This document shows, one piece after another, positions 38,305 through 49,195 of a stretch of 64,000 bases of DNA. Under the pieces are notes generated by a model, which was not told the origin of the DNA, did no database searches, and saw only the letters and a list, made by a program, of their open reading frames with translations. The stretch's first letter is position 1. Each line of letters starts with the position of its first letter. This DNA is from Methylococcaceae bacterium. Its GTDB lineage: Bacteria > Pseudomonadota > Gammaproteobacteria > Methylococcales > Methylomonadaceae. Made by a program: the position numbers and the translations under genes. The stretch is taken from contig JABFSH010000023.1 in the NCBI GenBank assembly GCA_013140705.1, positions 42,313 to 106,312 of the forward strand. Direction: 5' to 3'.

Positions 38305-39696
38305 ATGTTGCCTGTCATCGCGCTGGTCGGGCGCCCTAATGTCGGTAAATCGACCTTATTCAATTATCTCACCCGTAGCCGGGAAGCCCTGGTTGCCGAT
38401 TTTCCCGGGCTTACCCGTGATCGCAAGTATGGTCGCGTCAGACAGGGAAACCTCGCCTGTCTCGTCGTCGACACCGGAGGCATAGCGGATGATGCCGAAG
38501 GCATAGAAAGCTTTGCCAGAAAGCAGGTACAGGTAGCACTCGAAGAAGCGGATGTCGTTTTTTTTATCGTCGATGCAAGAGAAGGATTAAGTGCATCTGA
38601 CAAGGTGATTGCTGATAACCTAAGAAAACTGCAAAAACCCATCATACTGGTCACCAACAAAACCGACGGCATTGATGCATCAACTGCTACAACGGACTTT
38701 TTTTCGCTAGCGCTCGGTGAACCCGTACCCATCGCGGCAAGCCACGGCAGGGGTATTCCTGAATTATTGGAGCGCGTCAGCAAGCTACTTCCGGCCAGTC
38801 AGGAAGTCGTTGATGAAGGCCACACAGGCATTGGAATTGCCGTTGTTGGCCGTCCCAATGTCGGCAAATCTACGTTGGTAAACCGACTGCTGGGCGAAGA
38901 ACGCGTTATCGTATTTGACGAACCCGGCACGACCCGAGACAGTATTTACATCCCCTTTGAACGTAACGGCAAGCAGTTTACGTTGATCGATACCGCCGGT
39001 ATGCGCCGAAGATCGAAGGTGGCCGAGGTGATCGAGAAGTTCAGTGTCATCAAATCATTGCAGGCTATCGAAAAGGCCAACGTCGTTATCTATCTGATTG
39101 ATTCCAGCGAAGGCGTAACCGATCAGGACGCTCATTTGCTCGGCCTCGTGCTGGAAGCCGGTCGCGCACTGATCATCGGTCTGAACAAATGGGACGGACT
39201 GACCACAGAACAAAAGGAAACTGTTAAACGACAATTGGACATCAAATTATCCTTCCTTGAATTTGCCGAAAAGCATCCCATTTCCGCGCTACATGGCAGT
39301 GGTGTCGGAAAACTGTTTGATGTCGTACACAACTTGTATGATTCAGCAATGATCAATATGTCGACTGCTGCATTAACTAGAATCCTGAAGGAAGCCACGG
39401 ACGCTCATCAACCACCGATGATCAATACGCGACGCATCAAATTGAAATATGCCCACCAGGGTGGACGTAATCCACCCATTGTCGTTATTCATGGCGTGCA
39501 AACGGATGCCTTACCCGTCTCTTATAAACGTTACCTGATCAATTATTTCCGTGACAAATTGAAGTTATCAGGCACACCTATTCGCCTTGAGTTCAAATCG
39601 CCGGTCAACCCCTTTCATGGTCAGAAAAACAAGCTCACGGACCGGCAACTACAAAAGCGCAAACGATTAATAAAAAATACTAAAAATAAAAAATAG
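38305..39696 (+). CDS. der: ribosome biogenesis GTPase Der (EngA)
   Basis: 463 residues with two tandem G domains: [20 protein letters not shown], and [27 protein letters not shown], followed by a KH-like domain and a basic tail. Acts in 50S assembly. It begins two bases after bamB, closing the ndk-rlmN-pilF-hisS-yfgM-bamB-der run. Confidence 0.98.
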   Translation: MLPVIALVGRPNVGKSTLFNYLTRSREALVADFPGLTRDRKYGRVRQGNLACLVVDTGGIADDAEGIESFARKQVQVALEEADVVFFIVDAREGLSASDKVIADNLRKLQKPIILVTNKTDGIDASTATTDFFSLALGEPVPIAASHGRGIPELLERVSKLLPASQEVVDEGHTGIGIAVVGRPNVGKSTLVNRLLGEERVIVFDEPGTTRDSIYIPFERNGKQFTLIDTAGMRRRSKVAEVIEKFSVIKSLQAIEKANVVIYLIDSSEGVTDQDAHLLGLVLEAGRALIIGLNKWDGLTTEQKETVKRQLDIKLSFLEFAEKHPISALHGSGVGKLFDVVHNLYDSAMINMSTAALTRILKEATDAHQPPMINTRRIKLKYAHQGGRNPPIVVIHGVQTDALPVSYKRYLINYFRDKLKLSGTPIRLEFKSPVNPFHGQKNKLTDRQLQKRKRLIKNTKNKK

Positions 39697-39794
39697 CGTC
39701 AGGACATGTAGGTTTTTTTCAAAAGCCTATAGATCAATGCATCCCGAACAAAATTAACAGCAACAAACTTTACTAATCGACGAAATAATCCTTC

Positions 39795-40289
39795 ATGGCC
39801 GTGCTCTCCTTTCAAGATCAACCTCTACACACCGGTGGTGAACTTCCATCAATAGGCAGCCATGCCCCAGACTTCAAACTCACAAATGGAAAACTGGAAG
39901 ATGTTTCCCTGGCTGACTTTGCCGGAAAAAGGAAAATTCTGAATATCGTACCTAGTCTGGATACCCCCGTATGTGCCGCTTCTGCACGTAAATTCAACGA
40001 AAAGGCCGGTCAGCTCGACAATACGGTGGTATTGGTCATATCAGCCGATTTACCTTTTGCCCAGTGCCGCTTTTGTGAACTTGAAGGCTTACACAACGTC
40101 TTGCCGCTATCAAGCTTTCGTTCGAACTTCGCAGAGACTTACGGCGTTAAGCTGATCGACTCATTTCTGGCCGGGCTAACCGCTCGTGCCATCGTCATAA
40201 TCGACGAGAACAACCAGGTGCAATACACCGAACTGGTGCCTGAACTCACGAACGAACCCGACTACGAAAAAGCTTTATCAGCCCTTTAA
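39795..40289 (+). CDS. tpx: thiol peroxidase Tpx
   Basis: 164 residues, atypical 2-Cys peroxiredoxin. Peroxidatic Cys in SLDTPVCAASARKFN, resolving Cys in FAQCRFCELEGL; the E. coli serine before RFC is here a third Cys. Reduces H2O2 and alkyl hydroperoxides with thioredoxin. Confidence 0.95.
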   Translation: MAVLSFQDQPLHTGGELPSIGSHAPDFKLTNGKLEDVSLADFAGKRKILNIVPSLDTPVCAASARKFNEKAGQLDNTVVLVISADLPFAQCRFCELEGLHNVLPLSSFRSNFAETYGVKLIDSFLAGLTARAIVIIDENNQVQYTELVPELTNEPDYEKALSAL

Positions 40290-40439
40290 TCTGCGCCAAA
40301 TGACATATGAACCAGGATTTAACTAAAAACCGACCATTTCCTTATCTTTAGTTTGTTTAGCGGTGTTTTTTATGGATAATGTAACGGCTCTTGTCAGATT
40401 TATAATAGATTCAAGTGTTTCATTAAAGGTTTTTACGAT

Positions 40440-40685
40440 ATGGCGGAATTGATACGTAGCGGAGTTGAATTGATGATCGTTGGAATGGGCATTGTTTTCC
40501 TGTTTCTTACGATGCTGGTTATTGCCATTCACTTTATGTCCTCACTCGTACAGCGCTTTTTCCCCGCTGAGCCTCAAACGACCATCCCTGTACCATCAGT
40601 AACATCGGGTATCGATAAACGTACCGTTGCTGCCATCACAGCCGCTGTGCACCATTATCGGGATAAACATCATTTACCTAAATAA
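40440..40685 (+). CDS. oadG: oxaloacetate decarboxylase gamma chain
   Basis: 81 residues with one TM (MIVGMGIVFLFLTMLVIAIHFM) and a C-terminal IDKRTVAAITAAVHHYRDKHH, typical of OadG, which holds the complex at the membrane. First gene of oadGAB. A TATAAT at 40401-40406 lies upstream. Confidence 0.92.
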   Translation: MAELIRSGVELMIVGMGIVFLFLTMLVIAIHFMSSLVQRFFPAEPQTTIPVPSVTSGIDKRTVAAITAAVHHYRDKHHLPK

Positions 40686-40792
40686 CGAAGAAAATACACA
40701 ATTTTCTCAGAGCGTCGTTGTAAAAACTAACCGATCTGCTCACTAACCTTTTGATGATTACAACAAGCCAAGTCCCTGGAGAACCCATAAGA

Positions 40793-42595
40793 ATGGCCAA
40801 AGATAAAAAAAAGCCCTTAGCGATTACGGAGGTTGTACTGCGTGATGCACATCAATCCATTCTGGCTACTCGCTTGCGAATTGAAGACATGCTTCCCGTA
40901 TGCGGCCTGCTTGACCAGATTGGATACTGGTCAATTGAATCATGGGGTGGCGCTACATTTGATGCCTGCATCCGTTTTCTAGGGGAAGACCCCTGGGAAA
41001 GGCTGCGCCTCTTGAAGGCCGCAATGCCCAAAACGCCCCAACAAATGTTGCTGCGTGGCCAAAACATTTTGGGATATCGGCACTACGCTGACGATGTCGT
41101 CGACAAGTTTGTCGAACGTTGCGCCATCAATGGCATTGATGTCTTTAGAATTTTTGATGCCATGAATGACATGCGCAACATCGAACATGCCGTCAAAGCG
41201 GTACTTAATACAGGAGCTCATGCGCAAGGCACGATGTCCTATACAACAAGTCCGGTACATACCATCGACCTCTGGGTTGACCTCGGCAAAAAGATTGAAG
41301 ACATGGGTGCACACTCCATCTGCATCAAAGATATGGCCGGATTACTGAAACCTTACGACGCTTTCGAACTGGTCACTCGTCTGAAAAAAAGCACCCATAT
41401 ACCCATACATCTCCATAGCCATGCGACTACGGGATTAAGCATCTCGACCCTTATGAAGGCCGCTGAAGCCGGTATCGATATTGTCGATACCGCAATTTCA
41501 TCATTGAGTATGACTTATAGCCACAGCCCGACTGAAACCATTGTGGCCAGTCTCGACGGCACCGAGCGCGACACCGGACTTGACCTAAACAAACTGGAGG
41601 AAATCGCCAGCTATTTCAGGGAGATCCGTAAAAAATACGCCCAATTCGAAGGCAGTCTGAAAGGGGTCGATAGCCGGATTCTGGTATCGCAAGTTCCTGG
41701 CGGCATGCTGACCAACATGGAAAGCCAGTTAAAAGAACAAGGAGCCTCCGACAAGTTTGACGACGTGTTGTTGGAAATTCCGCGGGTTCGTGAAGACTTA
41801 GGTTTTATTCCGCTGGTAACACCCACCTCACAAATTGTCGGCACACAAGCGGTTATCAACGTCATGAACGGGGAACGTTATAAAACCATCACCAAAGAAA
41901 CGGCTGGCGTCCTCAAAGGAGAATATGGCGCCACACCGGCTCCCGTCAATAAGGCGTTACAGGAAAAAGTGCTGAATGGAGCGCAACCGATCACCTGTCG
42001 CCCAGCTGATTTAATTGAGCCGGAAATGGCCAGGTTGATCGCTGAAGTTCAGGAAAAAGCTCTCGCAGAAGGTGTAAAGCTTTCCGATAGCATAGAAGAC
42101 GATGCGCTCATCAATGGCATGTTCGCCCAGGTCGGCTGGAAATTTCTGATAAACAGGAGCAATCCGAGTGCCTTTGAATCCGCACCGAATCCTGATCGAC
42201 ACACTGCAATGGCCAGTACCGCTAAAACCACACAAAACACTGGAAAAAGCGTCGAAACCTACACAGTAAATGTCGATGGCCGCAATTTTAATGTCGCTGT
42301 CGGGCCTGGCGGCTCAGCCCTCGGTATTCAACCAGCCACAACGACGCAAACCAACCCTCCTGCTCATATGCCTCATTCCGCCAGTGGCGCTGTTGTTTAC
42401 GCCCCAATGGCAGGTAACATTTTAAAAATACTCGTGAGTGTCGGCAGCACAGTAACAGAGGGTGAGGTTGTCATCATTATGGAAGCCATGAAGATGGAAA
42501 CTGAAGTTCGTTCCAAATTTGATGGTATTGTCAGCGAAGTTCACATCAAGGAGGGCGCAGCAGTAGCGGGTGGAAACGCCCTGATCTCCTTATAA
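40793..42595 (+). CDS. oadA: oxaloacetate decarboxylase alpha chain (biotin carboxyltransferase)
   Basis: About 600 residues. TIM-barrel carboxyltransferase with metal site [12 protein letters not shown] and [11 protein letters not shown], then the PYC_OADA domain and a C-terminal biotinyl domain with [10 protein letters not shown] Pro/Ala/Thr-rich linker precedes the biotin domain. Start ATG 40793 has a GGAGAA site; an upstream ATG at 40751/40754 has none. Transfers the carboxyl of oxaloacetate to biotin. Confidence 0.95.
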   Translation: MAKDKKKPLAITEVVLRDAHQSILATRLRIEDMLPVCGLLDQIGYWSIESWGGATFDACIRFLGEDPWERLRLLKAAMPKTPQQMLLRGQNILGYRHYADDVVDKFVERCAINGIDVFRIFDAMNDMRNIEHAVKAVLNTGAHAQGTMSYTTSPVHTIDLWVDLGKKIEDMGAHSICIKDMAGLLKPYDAFELVTRLKKSTHIPIHLHSHATTGLSISTLMKAAEAGIDIVDTAISSLSMTYSHSPTETIVASLDGTERDTGLDLNKLEEIASYFREIRKKYAQFEGSLKGVDSRILVSQVPGGMLTNMESQLKEQGASDKFDDVLLEIPRVREDLGFIPLVTPTSQIVGTQAVINVMNGERYKTITKETAGVLKGEYGATPAPVNKALQEKVLNGAQPITCRPADLIEPEMARLIAEVQEKALAEGVKLSDSIEDDALINGMFAQVGWKFLINRSNPSAFESAPNPDRHTAMASTAKTTQNTGKSVETYTVNVDGRNFNVAVGPGGSALGIQPATTTQTNPPAHMPHSASGAVVYAPMAGNILKILVSVGSTVTEGEVVIIMEAMKMETEVRSKFDGIVSEVHIKEGAAVAGGNALISL

Positions 42596-42614
42596 CAACG
42601 TCTTAGGGATTACA

Positions 42615-43742
42615 ATGGAAAACCTCATTTCACTTTGGCAGAGTACCGGCATTTACAATTTTTCCGGTGGACAGGCCTTTATGATGGTGGTCGGTTTTGT
42701 ATTACTGTATCTGGCCATCAAAAAAGGATTTGAACCGCTACTACTGTTGCCGATAGGATTTGGCGCCATCCTCAGTAACATTCCTGTCGCAGGAATTGCC
42801 GAAGAAGGCGGTATTCTTTATTATTTGTATTTTGGCATCAAAACCGGCATATTTCCGTTGCTCATCTTCATGGGTGTGGGAGCCATGACTGATTTTGGCC
42901 CCATGCTGGCAAATCCCAAAACATTGATACTCGGTGCTGCCGCACAATTTGGCATTTTTTCGTCTCTGTTGGGTGCATTGGCTCTAAACGTTATACCCGG
43001 TCTTGACTTTACTTTAAAGGATGCTGCTGCCATCGGAATCATCGGCGGTGCTGATGGACCAACAGCTATTTATGTTGCGTCAAAGCTATCGCCTGATTTA
43101 TTGGGAGCCATCGCTGTCGCCGCCTATTCGTATATGGCATTGGTACCCCTAATTCAACCACCGATCATGAGGGCCCTGACGACAGAAGACGAACGCAGAA
43201 TTGAAATGCAGCAAATGCGGGACGTCAGTAAAACTGAAAAAATCGTATTCCCGCTCATGTTGCTTCTACTTTCCATTCTTCTGTTACCTTCAGCGACACC
43301 CTTGATTGGCATGTTTGCTCTGGGTAATTTGATGAATGCTTGCGGCATGGTCGAACGATTAAGTCAGACCGCGCAAAACGAACTTATTAACATTGTCACG
43401 ATATTCTTAGGTCTGTCGGTAGGATCGAAGCTGAGTGCCGCCGCATTTCTGCAAATTGAAACGCTGGGCATCCTGGCATTGGGGGCCTGTGCCTTTGCAA
43501 TCGGTACGGCGGCCGGTGTCATCATGGCTAAAATCATGAACAAATTCAGCAGCACACCCATCAATCCCCTCATCGGCGCAGCCGGTGTATCAGCAGTACC
43601 CATGGCAGCAAGAGTAGCCAATAAATTGGGTTTGGAAAGTAACCCGCATAATTTTTTACTAATGCACGCCATGGGACCTAACGTTGCTGGCGTTATTGGA
43701 TCGGCCGTTGCAGCTGGGGTTCTGTTAAGTTTGATCAAATAA
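42615..43742 (+). CDS. oadB: oxaloacetate decarboxylase beta chain, Na+ pump
   Basis: 375 residues, about nine TMs. [18 protein letters not shown] and the conserved Asp/Ser/Asn residues of the sodium path ([31 protein letters not shown]) are present. It decarboxylates carboxybiotin and exports Na+. In an aerobic methylotroph the oadGAB complex could tune oxaloacetate/pyruvate or create a sodium gradient; direction is inference. Confidence 0.96.
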   Translation: MENLISLWQSTGIYNFSGGQAFMMVVGFVLLYLAIKKGFEPLLLLPIGFGAILSNIPVAGIAEEGGILYYLYFGIKTGIFPLLIFMGVGAMTDFGPMLANPKTLILGAAAQFGIFSSLLGALALNVIPGLDFTLKDAAAIGIIGGADGPTAIYVASKLSPDLLGAIAVAAYSYMALVPLIQPPIMRALTTEDERRIEMQQMRDVSKTEKIVFPLMLLLLSILLLPSATPLIGMFALGNLMNACGMVERLSQTAQNELINIVTIFLGLSVGSKLSAAAFLQIETLGILALGACAFAIGTAAGVIMAKIMNKFSSTPINPLIGAAGVSAVPMAARVANKLGLESNPHNFLLMHAMGPNVAGVIGSAVAAGVLLSLIK

Positions 43743-43986
43743 CGAAGAATTCCAGCTATTACACGTTTGCAACTAGACTGACAACTATTTGATCTTTCAA
43801 AGACACACAAAGTATTTTTTAGGCAATTGATGCCTTATCGGCAGTTGGAAACTAATCTACAAATCTATTCCTAACATACTGAAACAAGCAGCATCTTTAC
43901 CCCGGTTTAAGTTTGGTCTATGATTGCCAGGCTTACCGATTTTTTTAATTTGAACACAATATAACAATACACAAAGGTATCCTGCG

Positions 43987-44736
43987 ATGGCAAAAAATTT
44001 ATTTGAACAACTCCTTAACAAGGCCGGTGAAATTTGGTCAGGTCCAAAAACATACAATAGTCACTCTATCTATATTGAAGAGTCTAACAATCTGTCTGGC
44101 GTCGCAAAGTATCTTGCAAAACAGGAACAACCCACAAAAACCAACGAAGCAGGCAGTGACGCGCCTTTAAGTGGCGTTGAAAAATATTTGGCCAGACAAA
44201 AAACCGCATCACCTGCCGTCGCTACCGAAGTTCCCACAACGGGCGTTGGTAAATACCTGGCAAGACAAGCGGCTGGTGGCAGTTCGTCAGCCATCAAAGA
44301 ACCTGTTGTCATCCCAAAAACCGGTGTAGCAAAATATCTGGCCGGCGTCCCTCTAGCCACCGAAACAAAATCGACACCGGAAACGAAAAAAGCTCAACAA
44401 GCAAAACCGGATATGAGCAAATCAACCGCTCCGGCAAAAAAAAAATCAGCGCCGGCAAAAATAAAAGCAGCAACTCCGACCATTAAATCAAGCGAACCCG
44501 CATCAACACAAGTAGCGGCCACCAAAGCCGCTCCTGCCAGTGATATCATTCGTTTCGAAAATGTCACACAATGCCAAGCACGCACCGTCAAAGGCACTCA
44601 GTGCAAAAACACAAGCAATCTGGCTGGATTGCAACAAACGATCAACCATCAAAAATATCAATTTTCAGCTTGTCAGCAACACAACAACGACTCTTTTAAA
44701 CCCTACGCACCCTTGTTAGTGGATCATAAGTCTTAA
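43987..44736 (+). CDS. repeat protein with four GVxKYLxxQ motifs and a Cys/His C-terminal domain
   Basis: 249 residues, no signal peptide or TM. Four copies of a ten-residue motif, SGVAKYLAKQ (37-46), SGVEKYLARQ (62-71), TGVGKYLARQ (85-94), TGVAKYLAGV (112-121), are spaced 23-27 residues apart by Ala/Thr/Pro linkers. A low-complexity Lys/Ala/Pro stretch (about 125-185) follows. The C-terminus has CQARTVKGTQC (C196, C206) and CQQH (C229, H232), a likely zinc site resembling the DUF5763-type CxAxTxKGxxC...CxxH pattern. Function unknown. The short amphipathic repeats could be docking motifs for a partner. Confidence 0.8.
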   Translation: MAKNLFEQLLNKAGEIWSGPKTYNSHSIYIEESNNLSGVAKYLAKQEQPTKTNEAGSDAPLSGVEKYLARQKTASPAVATEVPTTGVGKYLARQAAGGSSSAIKEPVVIPKTGVAKYLAGVPLATETKSTPETKKAQQAKPDMSKSTAPAKKKSAPAKIKAATPTIKSSEPASTQVAATKAAPASDIIRFENVTQCQARTVKGTQCKNTSNLAGLQQTINHQKYQFSACQQHNNDSFKPYAPLLVDHKS

Positions 44737-44922
44737 TAGTGTTACATAACATCAAAACCTGCGGGTAAGATGGCCGTTTTTAGCTCACGACAAGCAATAA
44801 AGTAAGCCAAAACAAACCAGAACCTAAGCATTTCAAAGAGCTGAACATCCCCGACTTTTATTCATCGCAAGGATGCTTCAGCCTAATTGATTCGACGTTC
44901 GACAACCAGTAAGGCATTGAGA

Positions 44923-45786
44923 ATGAATAATACGTATCAGACTCCTCGCCTTCTCCAGCATAAAGGCTTGACGATTCCTGGCTTTTTGTATGGAACGGCC
45001 TGGAAAGCCGACCAAACAGAACAACTGACTCGCTTAGCGTTGGCAACTGGGTTTTTGGGCATTGATACTGCCAATCAGCGTCGACACTATTTTGAAGCAG
45101 GAGTGGGTAGCGCCCTTCGGCAAGCATTGGCTGAAGATCGATTACAGCGCAGCGATCTTTTTTTACAGACCAAATTTACCTATGTTTCCAGTCAGGATCA
45201 CCGGCCTCCCTACGATGCCAACGCCGACTACGGCACGCAAGTGCAGCAGTCTTTTAAAAGTTCCTTGGAACATCTCGGAACGTCTTATATTGATTCATAC
45301 CTGTTACATGGGCCGGCTACACATCTTGAACTCAGTGATGACGACCGGCAAGTCTGGCGTACCATGGAATCATTGCAAAAATCAGGCGCCATTCGTCTGC
45401 TGGGCATTTCCAATATCAACTTAGGACAATTACAGTCACTGTTTGAAGAGGCTGAAATCAAACCAGCCTTTGTACAAAATCGCTGCTACGCACGGGCTAA
45501 ATGGGATCTCAGCATTCGTGAGTTCTGTCGGAACAATGATATTATCTATCAGGGATTTTCTCTGCTTACGGCTAATTCAGAGGCATTAAAACATCCTGAT
45601 TTGGCCAGGATATCAATACGTCACCACTGCTCTATCGCACAACTGGTTTTTCGATTCGCTATACAGACCGGCATGATGCCGATTACTGGCACATGCAATG
45701 CTGATCATATGCGGGCAGACCTTGCTATTTACGATCTTGAACTTTCTGACTCGGACATGCTTACCATTGAAAACATTACCGGTTGA
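44923..45786 (+). CDS. aldo/keto reductase
   Basis: About 287 residues. Catalytic pattern: Asp in GIDTANQRRHYFE with Tyr, Lys in FLQTKFTY, His in SYLLHGP. GISNINLGQL and the C-terminal LVFRFAIQTGMMPITGT nucleotide-binding block complete the TIM barrel. NADPH-dependent carbonyl reduction is expected; substrate unknown. ATG at 44923 preferred over an upstream start at 44887. Confidence 0.92.
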   Translation: MNNTYQTPRLLQHKGLTIPGFLYGTAWKADQTEQLTRLALATGFLGIDTANQRRHYFEAGVGSALRQALAEDRLQRSDLFLQTKFTYVSSQDHRPPYDANADYGTQVQQSFKSSLEHLGTSYIDSYLLHGPATHLELSDDDRQVWRTMESLQKSGAIRLLGISNINLGQLQSLFEEAEIKPAFVQNRCYARAKWDLSIREFCRNNDIIYQGFSLLTANSEALKHPDLARISIRHHCSIAQLVFRFAIQTGMMPITGTCNADHMRADLAIYDLELSDSDMLTIENITG

Positions 45787-45819
45787 GCTTGTTACTATCA
45801 TCTGGAGATACTATCGACC

Positions 45820-46171
45820 ATGCCTTTTTTGAAACTAACTAACAACCAATCAAATAATTGACAAGGAAAAAACGCCCCAATTACTACGCGAGCTTTCGCA
45901 ACTGCTTGCCAAAGAGACGGGAAAACCTGAGCGTTATGTCATGATAGAACTGGATCCAGAAAAAACCATGTTATTTGCCGGCAATTGCGATCCATTGGCT
46001 TTTATTGAATGCAAAAGCATTGGCCTCTCAACCGCGCAAACCAAAGCACTTTCTTCTTCATTGAGTAGGCAAATAGAAAATTCGTTACAAATTACCGCAG
46101 ATCGTGTGTATATTGAATTCAGTCAATGTCCTGCAGACTATTGGGGCTGGAACGGCTCCACATTTGGTTAA
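45820..46171 (+). pseudogene. MIF/tautomerase-superfamily gene with a frameshift
   Basis: The N-terminus MPFLKLT is read from ATG 45820 but hits a stop at about 45859. Another frame continues with DKEKTPQLLRELSQLLAKET, GKPERYVMIELDPEKTMLFAG and ends DRVYIEFSQCPADYWGWNGS-TFG. Joined, these make a full macrophage-migration-inhibitory-factor-like protein with the catalytic Pro after Met. The break is within ctaactaacaacc near 45833-45847, and looks like a small insertion such as AACA. The gene is probably inactive unless the frameshift is a sequence error; an internal ATG at 45941 would give only the C-terminal 76 residues. Confidence 0.75.
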
Positions 46172-46226
46172 GTTTTTTACACGCATCACCCCCTTAAAAC
46201 AATAATAAAAAAAGAGACTCCACGAT

Positions 46227-46757
46227 ATGTCAGAAGACCCACTGATCACTGCAAAAGGCAGATTTCAGATTGAAGAAGCCATTTTAGTTTTATTGCTCAT
46301 TCTCTCACTGGTGGGTATTGGAATCACTGATTATTCACCGGCTGACGGCTACGGTTACTGGCTGATCATGGTCGTTGTATTTGCCGTGTTTGCTATTATC
46401 ATTGGCTGGCTGCAATCCAAACACAGGCCTGAGGATATAAAACTGATTTTGCGTGAACAGTCCATCCATTGGGCAACTTCCCTGCTTGCCGTTGGCGGTA
46501 TCTTTTTAATACACCAGCCGGGACGAATTGCCGAGGACGATGCGGGCCTCATCATTTTGCTGATTTTATCGCTTGCAACCATGCTTGATGGTCTGCGAGT
46601 AGGCTGGCGTTTCAGTCTGGTTGGCTTTTTTCTTTGGGCATCGGCCATTATTGCCGCCTATACACGACATTACCTGTGGATAGAATTGCTGATCGCCATA
46701 ATGATTGTCATCGGAACAGTCCTTTGGGAAAATTGGCTGGAGAAAAAAAACTCATGA
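46227..46757 (+). CDS. small integral membrane protein, unknown
   Basis: 176 residues with about five TM helices (AILVLLLILSLVGIGITDY, WLIMVVVFAVFAIIIGWL, and three in the C-terminal half). I do not recognise a named family. It overlaps aroE by 4 bp (ATGA), so translation is coupled, but no functional link is evident. Confidence 0.75.
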   Translation: MSEDPLITAKGRFQIEEAILVLLLILSLVGIGITDYSPADGYGYWLIMVVVFAVFAIIIGWLQSKHRPEDIKLILREQSIHWATSLLAVGGIFLIHQPGRIAEDDAGLIILLILSLATMLDGLRVGWRFSLVGFFLWASAIIAAYTRHYLWIELLIAIMIVIGTVLWENWLEKKNS

Positions 46758-47590
46758 CCTCACCCACCGATTGCTATGCTGTCTTCGGGAAGCCAATCAA
46801 TCACAGCAAATCGCCAAGGATTCATCAACTCTTTGCCGGCCAAACTGGTCAATCGATAGCCTACGGTGCCCAGGAGGTTTCCGCAGAACAGTTTAAAAAC
46901 TCTGCAAAGGCGTTCTTTGCCAATGGCGGCAAGGGCCTGAATTGCACGGTACCGTTAAAGGAACTGGCCTGGTCTTTTGCCGATCGCAGGACTGAACGCG
47001 CCAAATTGAGCAAGGCGGTCAACACGCTCGCCCTGCAAACTGATGGCGCAGTACTGGGCGACAACACGGATGGTTGCGGCCTCATTAGGGATCTCATCAC
47101 CAACCACGCCATTTCACTGACGGGTACCCGTATACTGATACTTGGTGCCGGTGGAGCCAGTCGTGGGATTATTGCCCCTATCCTGGAACAATCACCTGGC
47201 GCATTATGCATTGTCAATCGAACCGCCGAAAAGGCCGTTAATCTAGCCAGCGAATTCGGCTCCATGGGGCCAATCACAGGCTGCGGATTTGAAAGCCTGA
47301 AAAGCCTTCAGTTTGATCTCATCATTAATGCCACATCGGCCAGTCTGAGTGACCAATTACCGCCATTAACCGAAGATTTATTGGCACTGAATGGCATCTG
47401 CTACGATCTGGCCTACGCCAATAAACCGACCACTTTTGTTCAATGGGGAATGGATAATCGTGCGTTGAAAAGCCTGGATGGACTCGGAATGCTTGTAGAA
47501 CAAGCCGCCGAAGCATTTTTCATCTGGCGTGGCATACGTCCGAAAACCCAAGCAGTTATCGATTTGTTGAATTCAGAACGGTGCCTATAA
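46754..47590 (+). CDS. aroE: shikimate dehydrogenase
   Basis: 278 residues. Substrate site VFGKPINHSKSPRIHQ, catalytic Lys/Asp in NCTVPLKELAW and GDNTDGCGLI, NADP site ILGAGGASRGI and NRTAEKA. Converts 3-dehydroshikimate to shikimate. ATG at 46754 overlaps the upstream membrane-protein gene. Confidence 0.95.
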   Translation: MTSPTDCYAVFGKPINHSKSPRIHQLFAGQTGQSIAYGAQEVSAEQFKNSAKAFFANGGKGLNCTVPLKELAWSFADRRTERAKLSKAVNTLALQTDGAVLGDNTDGCGLIRDLITNHAISLTGTRILILGAGGASRGIIAPILEQSPGALCIVNRTAEKAVNLASEFGSMGPITGCGFESLKSLQFDLIINATSASLSDQLPPLTEDLLALNGICYDLAYANKPTTFVQWGMDNRALKSLDGLGMLVEQAAEAFFIWRGIRPKTQAVIDLLNSERCL

Positions 47591-47612
47591 CCAGCAAGCG
47601 GATCTCCCACTT

Positions 47613-48146
47613 TTATAAGGAATTTAAATGCTCGTTTTTCAATTCGATATAGTGTTGATAGGAGTATTCCAGAAATTCTTTTTCGGAATCTTTTAATGGC
47701 CGAATTTGTCTGGCTGGAGAGCCCACATACAGATAGCCACTTTCCAGCTTTTTACCGGAAGGAACCAGCGAACCGGCGCCTAATATCACATAATCTTCGA
47801 TGACAGCGCCATCCAGAATAATGGCGCCCATGCCAATCAGGCAAAAATCCCCTACCCTGCAGGCATGCACGACGGCTTTATGGCCAATGGTAACGCCTTT
47901 ACCAATGATCAGGGGATAGCCCATCGTGGTATATTGACCTTCATGTGTTACATGTAATATCGATCCATCCTGAATATTGGTTCCTGCACCGATTTCAATA
48001 CTTTCAACATCGCCTCTCAAGACTGTGGTGGGCCAAATGGACACATCGTCCCCCAGTGTCACATCGCCAATAACCACCGCACTATCATCGATAAAAACTG
48101 ACTTCCCGATGATTGGGTGTTTATCCTTGAATCTTCTTACTGTCAT
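47613..48146 (-). CDS. gamma-class carbonic anhydrase family protein (YrdA-like)
   Basis: 177 residues, left-handed beta-helix from hexapeptide repeats. Metal-type His residues are visible in ILHVTHEG and IGHKAVVHAC, and a C-terminal helix ends the trimer subunit. YrdA-type proteins may be carbonic anhydrases or acyltransferase-like; activity is not proven for all. Adjacent to aroE, a common gammaproteobacterial pairing. Confidence 0.9.
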   Translation of the reverse strand: MTVRRFKDKHPIIGKSVFIDDSAVVIGDVTLGDDVSIWPTTVLRGDVESIEIGAGTNIQDGSILHVTHEGQYTTMGYPLIIGKGVTIGHKAVVHACRVGDFCLIGMGAIILDGAVIEDYVILGAGSLVPSGKKLESGYLYVGSPARQIRPLKDSEKEFLEYSYQHYIELKNEHLNSL

Positions 48147-48261
48147 TAAAGCCCCGCCTGTATTTATTAAATCCGGCTAAATTGGTTATTATACCAAGCA
48201 TTAACGCTCTTGGTTTCTAATAAAATTACGACATCATAAACACTACCACCGAGAATAACCC

Positions 48262-48720
48262 GTGAACTATTGGCTCATGAAATCCGAACCTGAAACTTTT
48301 AGCATTCAGGATTTATACAACAAAACGCATCAAACTGAACACTGGGATGGCGTGCGCAACTATCAGGCTCGCAACATGATGCGTGATGATATGAAAATCG
48401 GTGATCAGGCGTTCTTTTACCATTCAAACTGCGAAGAACCGGGAATCGTAGGCATTATCGAAATTGCCCGCGAAGCTTATCCGGATTTTTCTGCCTTTGA
48501 CCCTCTGAATAAACACTACGACCCTAAAAGCAATCCTGACCAGCCACGCTGGTTCATGGTCGATGTCAAATATAAAAGAACACTATCACGTACAATTACT
48601 TTGAAGGAACTGAAACAAAAAACCGAACTTGCCGATTCGGCATTGATTCGACCGGGCAACAGACTATCAATTCTGCCAGTCACGCGAACGCAATGGCAAT
48701 TCATTCTGTCGCTGGAGTAA
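48262..48720 (+). CDS. EVE domain protein (thymocyte nuclear protein 1-like)
   Basis: 152 residues of the PUA-like EVE family: MNYWLMKSEPETFSIQDL, HWDGVRNYQARNMMR, DQAFFYHSNCEEPGIVGI and RPGNRLSILPVT. EVE domains bind modified nucleobases in DNA or RNA. Divergent from the carbonic anhydrase gene. Specific role unknown. Confidence 0.93.
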   Translation: MNYWLMKSEPETFSIQDLYNKTHQTEHWDGVRNYQARNMMRDDMKIGDQAFFYHSNCEEPGIVGIIEIAREAYPDFSAFDPLNKHYDPKSNPDQPRWFMVDVKYKRTLSRTITLKELKQKTELADSALIRPGNRLSILPVTRTQWQFILSLE

Positions 48721-48988
48721 GGGGTTGCTTTATAGATAATTCTGATTTCGTTAACAGAATTCAGTAGTGGTCATTTATCTTTACAGTCATTCGCGCACTC
48801 GGGAAAATTCTGCCATGATCCTTAGATCTGATACAAATTTTGCATGCAATTGTTTTAGTAGAGTCATCGTTAATATTGCAATAAACTTTCAGGGCCAGGC
48901 CAACTCAAAAATTTTGAATATTTTTCATTGACTACATAAAATATCCAATGCACGCTATTTTCAGGTAATTGTATCAAAGGTATCACGT
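48721..48988. other. gene-free spacer with a small hairpin
   Basis: 268 bp. A 7-bp-stem hairpin AATTCTG...CAGAATT at 48739-48762 follows the EVE gene. The rest is AT-rich and should hold the promoter for 48989. Confidence 0.4.
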
Positions 48989-49195
48989 ATGATGATGTTT
49001 CCCGAAATTGTTCAGATCTTCATCGTTGGCCTGTTAATTTTTTTGCCGGTCTTTTTAATCTACAAAAAAGCCGGTTTTAACCCAGCCTGGGCGATACTGG
49101 TTTTTTTACCCGGCTTCGGCATACTCCTCATTTTTATGCAATTGGCGCTGCTACCCTGGCCCAATGCGCGTGGGAAATCAGAACATAATTTATGA
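48989..49195 (+). CDS. small membrane protein (paralogue 1)
   Basis: 68 residues with two TM helices. YKKAGFNPAWAILVFLPGFGIL and a terminal LLPWPN motif recur in the next gene (QKAGFDGWWTLVLLIPVINI, SLWPN), so these are tandem paralogues. The pattern KAGF-x-x-W-x(6)-P resembles small DUF805-like/unnamed membrane proteins. Overlaps the next gene by 4 bp. Confidence 0.7.
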   Translation: MMMFPEIVQIFIVGLLIFLPVFLIYKKAGFNPAWAILVFLPGFGILLIFMQLALLPWPNARGKSEHNL

